Shown here one piece after another: positions 57,849 to 64,000 of a stretch of 64,000 nt of DNA. The translations under genes and the position numbers were made by a program. Under the pieces are notes generated by a model. The model saw nothing but the letters and a program-made list of their open reading frames with translations. It was not told the origin of the DNA and searched no databases. The DNA comes from RBG-16-66-20 sp052386675. Lineage in GTDB: Bacteria; Pseudomonadota; Gammaproteobacteria; Burkholderiales; SG8-39. Within the stretch, counting starts at the first letter, position 1; each line of letters starts with the position of its first letter. The stretch spans positions 1 to 64,000 of the forward strand of contig JBQTJX010000043.1 in NCBI GenBank assembly GCA_052386675.1, given 5' to 3'.

Positions 57849-58254
57849 GTATCTGGTGGTCGGCGCCTTCGCGCTGGCCGCCCATGGGCGCATCCGCGCG
57901 ACGGGCGACCTGGATGTCTGGATCAAGCCGACCAAGGTGAATGCGAAGCGTGTATTGCGCGCGCTGGCTGCGTTCGGGGCGCCGACCGCGAAATTGCGCG
58001 AGGGCGATCTTGCGACGCCAGGCACGGTGTTTCAGATCGGCGAAGCGCCGCTGCGAATCGACGTGCTCACCGGGATCGATGCAGTCGGGTTCGATGAAGC
58101 GTGGCGTGGCAGGTTCGCCGCGCGGTTCGCGGGCATCGAGGTTCCAGTGCTTTCCGCGGCGCATCTGATCCAGAACAAGCGGGCGGTCGGCAGGGCGCAG
58201 GACAAGGCGGACGTAGAATGGCTGGAAAAGAAAAGCTCAAAGGTCAAGAGATGA
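57796..58254 (+). CDS. Nucleotidyltransferase-fold protein (DUF6036-like)
   Basis: A 152-residue protein with a minimal nucleotidyltransferase fold: YLVVGAFALAAHGRIRATGDLDVWI, where the Gly-Ala and the DLD pair match the metal-binding DxD of MNT-like domains, followed by RIDVLTGIDAVGFDEAW and a C-terminal LSAAHLIQNKRAVGRAQDKADVEWLEK. The last part matches the LIxxKxAxGRxxDxxDxxxL pattern common in this group. Such proteins are often toxin-antitoxin or defence-associated. It overlaps its small partner at the start and the SIMPL gene at the end (ATGA). Confidence 0.82.
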   Translation: MSPDFKDLLSEFNAQGVEYLVVGAFALAAHGRIRATGDLDVWIKPTKVNAKRVLRALAAFGAPTAKLREGDLATPGTVFQIGEAPLRIDVLTGIDAVGFDEAWRGRFAARFAGIEVPVLSAAHLIQNKRAVGRAQDKADVEWLEKKSSKVKR

Positions 58255-58946
58255 AGACACTGAACTTTGTTCTCGCACTGGCGGCTGCCGCGACGGGTCT
58301 CGCCGCAAACGCGCAGGCGCCAGAACCCCGCTTCAACCAGGTCGAACTCCAGGCCGAAGCCTCGCGCGAAGTGCAGAACGACCTGATGACGGCCAACCTC
58401 TACGCCGAGGCTTCCGACCCGTCGGCGGCAAAAGTCGCGGACCAGCTGAATCGCGCTACCGCCGAGGCGCTGAAGCTGGCTGGTTCCGAAAAGGCGGTAA
58501 AGGCGCGCAGCGGCTATTCGCAGACCTACCCGGTGAACGACCGCAACGGCAAGGTCACCGGCTGGCGCGGGCGCAGCGAGGTCCGGCTGGAATCGAAGGA
58601 CACGAAGGCGATGGCTGCGCTGATCGCCCGGCTGCAAGCCTCGATGCAGCTCTCCGGCGTGTCGTTCTCGGTCTCGCCAGACCTGCGCCGCCAAACCGAG
58701 AACGACCTCATCAACGAAGCGGTGGCCGCGTTCAAGGCGCGCGCCGACATCGCGGCGAAGGCCATCGGCGGCCGGGCCTACAAGATCCGCCGCATCGGCC
58801 TCAATACAGGGGGCATGCAAGCTTCGCCGCGCCCGATGCTGGCGCGCGGCATGGCGGCCCAGTCCGCCGAGGTCTCGACGCCGGTGTTCGAGGCGGGCAC
58901 GAGCGTGGTGAACGTGGTCGCGGCAGGAACGGTCGAAGTCGAGTAG
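58251..58946 (+). CDS. SIMPL-domain (DUF541) periplasmic protein
   Basis: Exported protein of 231 residues with a signal peptide (LNFVLALAAAATGLAANAQA, cleavage near residue 22) and one SIMPL/DUF541 domain. The domain is recognised from EASREVQNDLMTANLYAEASD, RSGYSQTYPVNDRNGKVTGW and RRQTENDLINEAVAAFKARAD. E. coli YggE is the reference; members oligomerise and are linked to oxidative stress, but their mechanism is unknown. ATG at 58251 overlaps the nucleotidyltransferase stop, though functional linkage is doubtful. The frame opens earlier only as a shadow. An 84-base gap follows. Confidence 0.88.
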   Translation: MKTLNFVLALAAAATGLAANAQAPEPRFNQVELQAEASREVQNDLMTANLYAEASDPSAAKVADQLNRATAEALKLAGSEKAVKARSGYSQTYPVNDRNGKVTGWRGRSEVRLESKDTKAMAALIARLQASMQLSGVSFSVSPDLRRQTENDLINEAVAAFKARADIAAKAIGGRAYKIRRIGLNTGGMQASPRPMLARGMAAQSAEVSTPVFEAGTSVVNVVAAGTVEVE

Positions 58947-59030
58947 GGTCCCGCGCGCGTCGGCTCAGCCCGACGATAAATTTCTTCGTTGGCCGCGAAC
59001 TCACCGCGTTTGCGCCAGTCACAACGCAAC

Positions 59031-59525
59031 ATGCAGATCAATCGCGATACCCGCTTTTTCCGTTCCGGGCCGCCGGCGCCAGCGCCGGCGCCGGCCCCGG
59101 CGACCGCATCACCCTCGTCTCCTGCCGCGCCCGCGGCACCCTCGCCTGCCGCGAAGCCGGGCGAGCGCAAGGAAGCGCGCCTGGTGGTCGGCCCCGACAT
59201 CAAGATGAAGGGCGTCGAAGTGGCCGACTGCGACACGCTGCAGGTAGAGGGTCGCATCGAGGCGACATTGGACGCGCGCCTGCTGCAGATTTCCGAGCAC
59301 GGGGTGTTCGCGGGTACTGTCGCAGTGGACGTCGCGGAGATTCATGGCCGGCTCGAAGGCGAGCTGACCGTGCGCAAGCAGTTGATCCTGCACGCCACCG
59401 GCAGGGTGACGGGCAAGGTGCGCTACGCGCGCATCAAGGTCGAGGAGGGCGCGGAACTGTGCGGGGACATCGGCATGGTGGAGAAGGCTGCGATGGCGGG
59501 TGCGCCAGCCATGAAACCTAGATAG
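59031..59525 (+). CDS. Bactofilin-family cytoskeletal protein
   Basis: Polymer-forming cytoskeletal protein with a single beta-helix (bactofilin) domain, 164 residues. The N-terminus has a Pro/Ala-rich low-complexity region (residues about 12-45, repeated PAPA), typical as a flexible arm. The helix runs from RLVVGPDIKMKGVEVADCD to VRYARIKVEEGAELCGDI, with regular hydrophobic residues every 5-6 positions. ATG at 59031 is the likely start; TTG at 58989 would add 14 residues. There is no clear ribosome site. The gene overlaps the convergent glpK stop by eight bases. Confidence 0.88.
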   Translation: MQINRDTRFFRSGPPAPAPAPAPATASPSSPAAPAAPSPAAKPGERKEARLVVGPDIKMKGVEVADCDTLQVEGRIEATLDARLLQISEHGVFAGTVAVDVAEIHGRLEGELTVRKQLILHATGRVTGKVRYARIKVEEGAELCGDIGMVEKAAMAGAPAMKPR

Positions 59526-61026
59526 CCCAGCCCGTGCTGCGCTTCACCGCGTCGCGCCAGCGCGCGAGCAGCGACTGCGCCTCGTCGCGCGACATGGTGG
59601 GCTCGAAGCGCCGGTCCATCTGCCAGTGCGCGGCGATTTCCTCCTGGGATTTCCAGACGTCAACCGCGAGGCCAGCCAGGTAGGCTGCGCCCAGCGCCGT
59701 GGTTTCCAGCACCTTCGGCCGCACCACCGGCACGCCGAGGATGTCGGCCTGGAACTTCATGAGCAGGTTGTTCGCCGCGGCGCCGCCGTCCACCCGCAGC
59801 TCGCTCAGCCTCTCGCCTGAATCCTGCTGCATGGCTTCCAGCACGTCGGCGCTCTGGTAGGCGATGGATTCCAGCGCCGCGCGCGCCAGGTGCGCGCGCG
59901 AGGAGCCGCGCGTAAGGCCGACGATGGCGCCGCGCGCGTTCGGATCCCAGTGCGGGGCGCCAAGGCCCGCGAAGGCCGGCACCAGGTACACCCCGCCGTT
60001 GTCCAGCGACTCGCCTGCGAGCGCCTCGATCTCCGCGGCGCTCTTGAAGAACTGCATCTCGTCGCGCAGCCATTGCACCACGGCGCCGGCGATGAAGACG
60101 CTGCCTTCCAGCGCATAGGCTTTCTCCAGGTCGCGTGAATCCAGCGCCCGCCCGACCTGCGCCGCGGCGGTGCTGAGCAGGCCGTGCTTCGAGCCGATCA
60201 CCTGGCCGCCGGTGTGCATGAGCATGAAGCAGCCGGTGCCATAGGTGTTCTTGGCCATGCCGGGCCGGTGGCAGCCCTGCCCGAAGAGCGCGGCCTGCTG
60301 GTCGCCGGCGATGCCGGTGATGGGCACCGCGGCGCCGAGCACCGTGGGCGCGACCATGCCGAAGGCGTGCGACGAGGGAAACACCTCGGGCAGGATGGCG
60401 CGCGGGATGTCGAACAGCTGCAGCAGTTCCGGGTCCCAGTCGCCATTGTGGATGTTGAACAGCAGCGTCCGGGATGCGTTCGACGGATCGGTGACGTGCG
60501 TGCGGCTGTAGGACAGGTTCCACACCAGCCAGGTGTCCACGGTGCCGAAGGCGAGTTCGCCGCGCTCGGCGCGGCCGCGGGCGCCGGGAATGTGGTCCAG
60601 CAGCCAGGCGAGCTTGGTGGCGGAAAAGTACGGATCGAGCACGAGGCCGGTGCGCTCGCGCACCAGGCTCTCCGCGCCCATCGCCTTCAGCTCGGCGCAC
60701 ATCGGCGCCGTGCGCCGGTCCTGCCAGACGATGGCCCGGTGCAGCGGCTGCCCGGTCTGGCGGTCCCAGAGGATCGTGGTCTCGCGCTGGTTGGTGATGC
60801 CGCAGGCGACCAGGTCGTCGGCCTTGAGGCCCGAGAGCTTCAGCGCCTCGCGCGCGACGTCGCGCTGGGAGCGCCAGATCTCGTCCGGGTCGTGCTCCAC
60901 CCAGCCCGGTTCCGGGTAGTGCTGCTGGAACTCCTTCTGCGCCGAGGCCACCGCCTTGCCGGTCTCGTCGAAGATGATGGCGCGGGAGCTCGTGGTGCCC
61001 TGGTCCAGGGCGAGGACATGACGCAT
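59518..61026 (-). CDS. glpK: Glycerol kinase
   Basis: FGGY-family kinase that phosphorylates glycerol to sn-glycerol 3-phosphate, 502 residues, the usual length. Landmarks are LALDQGTTSSRAIIFD at the start, GITNQRETTILWDRQTGQPL, WQDRRT, the glycerol-binding DPYFSATKLAWLLD, NTYGTGCFMLMHTG and RVDGGAAANNLLMKFQADI. The set is complete, so it should be active. It lies nine bases downstream of a response-regulator gene on the same strand, and may be the last gene of that operon. No glpF or glpD is adjacent. Confidence 0.96.
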   Translation of the reverse strand: MRHVLALDQGTTSSRAIIFDETGKAVASAQKEFQQHYPEPGWVEHDPDEIWRSQRDVAREALKLSGLKADDLVACGITNQRETTILWDRQTGQPLHRAIVWQDRRTAPMCAELKAMGAESLVRERTGLVLDPYFSATKLAWLLDHIPGARGRAERGELAFGTVDTWLVWNLSYSRTHVTDPSNASRTLLFNIHNGDWDPELLQLFDIPRAILPEVFPSSHAFGMVAPTVLGAAVPITGIAGDQQAALFGQGCHRPGMAKNTYGTGCFMLMHTGGQVIGSKHGLLSTAAAQVGRALDSRDLEKAYALEGSVFIAGAVVQWLRDEMQFFKSAAEIEALAGESLDNGGVYLVPAFAGLGAPHWDPNARGAIVGLTRGSSRAHLARAALESIAYQSADVLEAMQQDSGERLSELRVDGGAAANNLLMKFQADILGVPVVRPKVLETTALGAAYLAGLAVDVWKSQEEIAAHWQMDRRFEPTMSRDEAQSLLARWRDAVKRSTGWAI

Positions 61027-61035
61027 GCGCGGATT

Positions 61036-61671
61036 CTATCCGCCCCGGCCGCCTCCGGACCCGGTTTCCGCGGCGAGCGCGAAGCGCACCAGTTCGGCGA
61101 CGTTGCGCACCCCGAGCTTGGCCATGATGTGCGTCTTGTGGACTTCCACGGTGCGCGGGCTGATGCCCAGGCGCGCGGCGATCTCCTTCGCGTGCAGGCC
61201 CAGCGCGGCCTGTTCCAGGACTTCCCGCTCGCGGTCGGTCAGGCTGGCGAGGCGCTCGGCGTCGCCGCGCCGCGCGGCGCTGCGGCGCTGGCGCTCGGAA
61301 TCGCGCGCCAGCGCCGTCTCGATCGCGGCCATCAGCTGTGTCTCGCCGAAGGGCTTCTCCAGGAAATCCACGGCGTCGGCGAGGAAGGCCTGGCGCGCGG
61401 TGGCCACGTCGCCGTGCGCGGTGACCACGATGAAGGGCAGTTCGCTGCCGCGCGCGCGCAGTTCGGCCTGCAGCTGCACCCCGCTCATGCCCGGCAGGCG
61501 CAGGTCGGAGAGCACGCAGCCCGACAGGTCCTTGCGCCAGGCCGCGAGGAACGCTTCGGCGTCGGCGTACAGCGCCGTGCGGTAGCCGGCGAGGCTCAGG
61601 GTGAGCGCCAGCGAATCGCGCACCGCGGCGTCATCCTCGACGACGAACACCGTTTGCGCCGCGCCGCTCAT
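61036..61671 (-). CDS. FixJ/NarL-type response regulator
   Basis: Two-component response regulator of 211 residues. The receiver has the acidic pair VEDD (residues 11-14), phospho-acceptor Asp56 in CVLSDLRLPG, Thr84 in IVVTAHGD, and Lys106 in LEKPF, all in place. A LuxR-type helix-turn-helix follows: LTDREREVLEQAALGLHAKEIAARLGISPRTVEVHKTHIMAKL. The start overlaps the kinase stop (ATGA). It is the cognate partner of the MASE1 kinase. Targets may include its own operon and the divergent antiporter genes through the inverted repeat at 63276-63291, by inference. Confidence 0.93.
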   Translation of the reverse strand: MSGAAQTVFVVEDDAAVRDSLALTLSLAGYRTALYADAEAFLAAWRKDLSGCVLSDLRLPGMSGVQLQAELRARGSELPFIVVTAHGDVATARQAFLADAVDFLEKPFGETQLMAAIETALARDSERQRRSAARRGDAERLASLTDREREVLEQAALGLHAKEIAARLGISPRTVEVHKTHIMAKLGVRNVAELVRFALAAETGSGGGRGG

Positions 61672-63236
61672 CCTTCAGCCCCGGCGGCCGGCAGAGTGAG
61701 GTGGAATTCGCCGCGGCCGCCGCGCTGCGCCTCCAGTTCGCCGCCGTGCGCCTCCGCGATGGCGCGGCTGATGGCCAGGCCCAGGCCCATGCCCGATGGC
61801 TTGCCGGACTGGAACGGCTCGAACAGGCGCAGGCCGGTGGAGGGCACGCCCGGTCCGCTGTCGATCACGGCCATCCGGACCTGGTTGTCGCCCGCCCGGC
61901 GCGCCTCGACCACGATGCGCCCGGGCTGCTCGCCGATCGCCTCCACGGCGTTCGCGACCAGGTTGCGCAGAACCATCTCGATCTGCAGGCGATCCACGTA
62001 CAGGTTCCCAAGCCCGGGCTCGGCCGAGGTGGCGAGCGTGATCGGCCGGGCGCCGATGATCTGCGCGCCGATGCGCGCCGCCGTCTCCAGCAGCGCCTCG
62101 ACAGCCACCGTTTCCAGGCGAGTGGTGCCGTCCCGGAACAGGTCGCGCAGGCGGCGCACAACGTCCGATGCGCGCTCGGCCTCGTCCAGCATCTTCGCGA
62201 TGGCCGCGGGCAGGCGCGGGTCGGCGGCGCCGCCGGGGCTGGCAAGTATCTGGCGCGCGGCGCGGCCATAGTTGGTGAGCGCGGTCAGGGGCTGGTTGAC
62301 CTCGTGGGCGATGGCGCCGGCCATCTCGCCCGCAGCCGCCAGGCGCAGCGTCTGGCGCAGGCCCTCGGCGGCGCGCGCGCGCTCCTCCACCAGCATGCCC
62401 AGATACAGGCCCGTCAAGGTGCAGGCGGCCACCAGCGCCTGGAATTCCCCTGGCGGCACCGCGGTGCCGCGCGCGGTCTGCATGCCCAGCACCACGCCCA
62501 GCTGCACGAACGCGGCGGCGATCACCGCCCCGTTCAGGCCGGCGCGCGCCGCGATCCCGATCAGCGGCGCGAACAGCAGGTAGAAGTGGCGCGAGGGGTC
62601 CTCGCCCAGGGTGTCGCTGAACACCAGCCACAGGGTGACGGCGAGCACCGCTGCCTGCAGTTGCGATTCGCGCCGGACCGCGAGTGCGAGCAGCGCGCGC
62701 CGGCGCTCGGCGTCCGCCGCGGCGAGCAGCAGCGGCGCGGTCACCAGGATTCCCACCGAATCGCCGATCCAGAATCGCAGCCAGGGCAGGGCGAATTCGT
62801 CGCCTGCGAGCAGCCCGGCGCCGTGCAGCACGCCGACGAACACCAGCCCGACGCAGGCGCTGCCCGCAACCGCCCAGGCGGCGAACAGGGTCAGCTGGCG
62901 GGTCGTGCGCAGCGTGGCATCCGCCGGCAGGAAGGTCCGCAGCGCGCCGGCGATCGCCGCGTAGCCGGCGGCGAGGATGAGCGCGCCGGCAAGGGTGATG
63001 CCCAGGCCACCCGGGGCGCCGCGCACCAGCAGGTCGGCGGCGACGAGTGTGGCCATCACCGCCGGGGCGTGGTGCAGCCCGCCGAGCACCATCCAGACGA
63101 TGGCGAGCGCAGGTTGCGGGTTCCACGGCGTGATGTTGAAGGGGCCGACCGGGTCGATGTAGCTCGCCCAGTCGAGCGCGACATAGCACGGCGCGAAAAC
63201 CGCCGCGTCGCGGAGGTATCGGGCAGCAGGCCGCAT
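61668..63236 (-). CDS. Membrane sensor histidine kinase with MASE1-like domain
   Basis: Sensor kinase of 522 residues. The N-terminal 285 residues carry about eight hydrophobic helices of MASE1 type (DPVGPFNITPWNPQPALAIVW, then ALPWLRFWIGDSVGILVTAP). The dimerisation helix has His311 in AIAHEVNQPLTALTNYGRA, and the ATPase domain has LVANAVEAIG, DSGPGVP and GMGLGLAIS. Ligand unknown. ATG at 63236 gives a sensible first helix, but the good GGGAGGAA ribosome site is 18 bases further away, so the true start may differ. Open sequence extends to 63542 without plausible coding. Confidence 0.9.
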   Translation of the reverse strand: MRPAARYLRDAAVFAPCYVALDWASYIDPVGPFNITPWNPQPALAIVWMVLGGLHHAPAVMATLVAADLLVRGAPGGLGITLAGALILAAGYAAIAGALRTFLPADATLRTTRQLTLFAAWAVAGSACVGLVFVGVLHGAGLLAGDEFALPWLRFWIGDSVGILVTAPLLLAAADAERRRALLALAVRRESQLQAAVLAVTLWLVFSDTLGEDPSRHFYLLFAPLIGIAARAGLNGAVIAAAFVQLGVVLGMQTARGTAVPPGEFQALVAACTLTGLYLGMLVEERARAAEGLRQTLRLAAAGEMAGAIAHEVNQPLTALTNYGRAARQILASPGGAADPRLPAAIAKMLDEAERASDVVRRLRDLFRDGTTRLETVAVEALLETAARIGAQIIGARPITLATSAEPGLGNLYVDRLQIEMVLRNLVANAVEAIGEQPGRIVVEARRAGDNQVRMAVIDSGPGVPSTGLRLFEPFQSGKPSGMGLGLAISRAIAEAHGGELEAQRGGRGEFHLTLPAAGAEG

Positions 63237-63275
63237 GGATGGCGCATCTTCGTTCCTCCCGGGCGCTCGCGCAAG

Positions 63276-63306
63276 TACGGGATTCCCCGTATGGAGGAAA
63301 CCCGTA
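63276..63306. promoter_or_regulatory. Inverted-repeat operator between the kinase and antiporter genes
   Basis: TACGGG, ATTC, CCCGTA form a perfect 6+6 inverted repeat (63276-63291). A third half-site CCCGTA lies at 63301-63306. The spacing is of the type bound by dimeric LuxR/FixJ-class regulators. It lies in the 121-base gap between divergent starts. Confidence 0.55.
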
Positions 63307-63357
63307 CGCGTTCGCGCGAATTGCGGCCGCCGCGGCTCCGGCCGTAGCGTCGCGCCC

Positions 63358-63567
63358 ATGCTCGCCAAATCTCCCGCCCAATCTCCCGCCGCCATGCCCT
63401 CGGGCCTCGCGGAATTCTTCGACCTCGGCCGCTGGCTGCAGTGGTTCTCCGAACTCGACCGGGGTTTCGCCTTCCTGCTGCTGCTGCCGCTGGTGGTCGC
63501 GGCCATCGGCCTGTGGTCGCATTTCAGCGGTCGCGAGGACAACGCCGGCCGCGAGGACAGGGACTAG
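63358..63567 (+). CDS. Small single-pass membrane protein before mnhE
   Basis: A 69-residue protein with a polar N-terminal part (MLAKSPAQSPAAMPSGLAEFF), one membrane helix (FLLLLPLVVAAIGLW) and a charged tail ending REDNAGREDRD. I do not know a family; small proteins of this kind are found just before antiporter operons. It may have a role in antiporter assembly, by inference. No ribosome site precedes the ATG at 63358; the frame opens at 63235. One base separates its stop and the GTG start of mnhE. Confidence 0.6.
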   Translation: MLAKSPAQSPAAMPSGLAEFFDLGRWLQWFSELDRGFAFLLLLPLVVAAIGLWSHFSGREDNAGREDRD

Positions 63568-63568
63568 C

Positions 63569-64000
63569 GTGTCCCGTCCGTTGCGGCAGCAGGCGGCGCT
63601 TGCCTGCGCCCTGTTCGCCTTCTGGCTGCTCATGTCCGGCATCTACACGCCGTTCCTTGTGCTCTCGGGGCTGGGCGTGGCGCTCGGCGTGACGCTGCTC
63701 GCGCGCCGCATGGAAGTCGCCGACCGCGAGGGCCAGCCGCTGCACCTGGTGCCGGCCGCGCTCGCCTACTGGCCCTGGCTCGTGCTGGAGATTCTCAAGT
63801 CCGGCTGGACGGTGGCGCGCATCATCCTCGACCCGCGCCTGCCGGTCAGCCCGGCGGTGGTCCGGTTCCGGCCTTCGCAGAAAAGCACCGTCGGCCTGGT
63901 GACGCACGCGAACTCCATCACGCTGACGCCCGGCACGGTGACGATCGAAGCGCGCCCGGGCGAGTTCATTGTGCACGCGCTCACCGCTGACGGGGCGCAG
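63569..64000 (+). CDS. mnhE: Na+/H+ antiporter subunit E (MnhE/MrpE), 3'-truncated by the window edge
   Basis: Membrane subunit of a multisubunit cation:proton antiporter (Mrp/Mnh/Pha). The 144 codons visible show two or three helices (ACALFAFWLLMSGIYTPFLV, LSGLGVALGVTLL, LAYWPWLVLEILKSGWTVAR) and the E-subunit signature QKSTVGLVTHANSITLTPGTV, whose NSITLTPGT is diagnostic. The start is GTG at 63569. The end is beyond the window, and the other Mrp subunits would be expected there. It is transcribed away from the two-component system. Confidence 0.93.
   Translation, partial: MSRPLRQQAALACALFAFWLLMSGIYTPFLVLSGLGVALGVTLLARRMEVADREGQPLHLVPAALAYWPWLVLEILKSGWTVARIILDPRLPVSPAVVRFRPSQKSTVGLVTHANSITLTPGTVTIEARPGEFIVHALTADGAQ

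Noticed and set aside
61675..63642. A 655-codon frame overlapping the histidine kinase in another frame
   Set aside because: The kinase frame has complete His and ATPase motifs; this one is a shadow.

Overview
The window is high-GC, gene-dense bacterial chromosome, most likely from a betaproteobacterium. This rests on gene order rather than a marker gene: pyrC-DUF3025-rnpB, the rsmI/yraN/gmhA/dolP cluster, ilvE-zinc finger-waaF, glnE/yhdP/tldD, and a periplasm-dependent TRAP transporter, all with strong G/C at third codon positions. The LPS heptose genes and the lipoproteins show a Gram-negative envelope. Genus and species cannot be read from the sequence. There is no tRNA, CRISPR array, complete insertion sequence or prophage. 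No gene-free stretch exceeds about 300 bases once the RNase P RNA gene is counted.

Layout. 1-5.4 kb: the 3' part of pntB, an MscS channel, a Kef-type antiporter, a YbdK ligase and a glutamine-amidotransferase-like hydrolase, all forward and mostly overlapping. 5.4-11.1 kb: a reverse operon for sugar storage and trehalose (otsA-otsB-GH15-ROK kinase), in which OtsA carries a membrane sensor-like N-terminus. 11.2-17.8 kb: an ArsB/NhaD-type permease, then a TRAP transporter (dctP-hairpin-dctQ-dctM) coupled to an amidase. 17.8-21.7 kb: a PAS protein, an HD protein, rnpB, DUF3025 and pyrC. 21.7-28 kb: rsmI diverging from yraN-HIRAN-gmhA-dolP-hldE2, then small genes and the RhlE helicase. 28-33.5 kb: a reverse group with phosphomannomutase, a YheT hydrolase, an NTF2-like protein, waaF, a zinc finger and ilvE. 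33.6-37.5 kb: an autoregulated ArsR-type repressor, DUF3047, DUF433-SDR, a RHH/MazF toxin-antitoxin pair and small membrane proteins.

37.6-45.8 kb is the accessory island: a type I restriction-modification operon (hsdM, an eroded DUF1016/YhcG nuclease remnant, hsdS, a SIR2-domain protein, hsdR) with a glutathione transferase coupled to its 3' end. The SIR2 gene sits between hsdS and hsdR, the slot that the PrrC anticodon nuclease occupies in the E. coli prr locus. It may be a NAD-depleting back-up triggered when restriction is blocked. This is the strongest candidate for an under-described system here.

45.8-64 kb returns to core-like content: two GFA-fold proteins, small envelope proteins, glnE diverging from yhdP-tldD, a two-subunit CoA-transferase, a nucleotidyltransferase with a small partner, SIMPL and bactofilin genes, a reverse glpK / response regulator / MASE1 histidine kinase group, and the start of an Mrp/Mnh-type antiporter operon (mnhE runs off the right edge).

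Recurring themes are four-base stop/start overlaps, several genes whose only sensible start is CTG or ACG, consensus -10 boxes placed so that transcripts would be leaderless, and two families of short palindromic repeats that have altered or supplied coding sequence (at waaF and the CoA-transferase; and at the starts of two small envelope genes).
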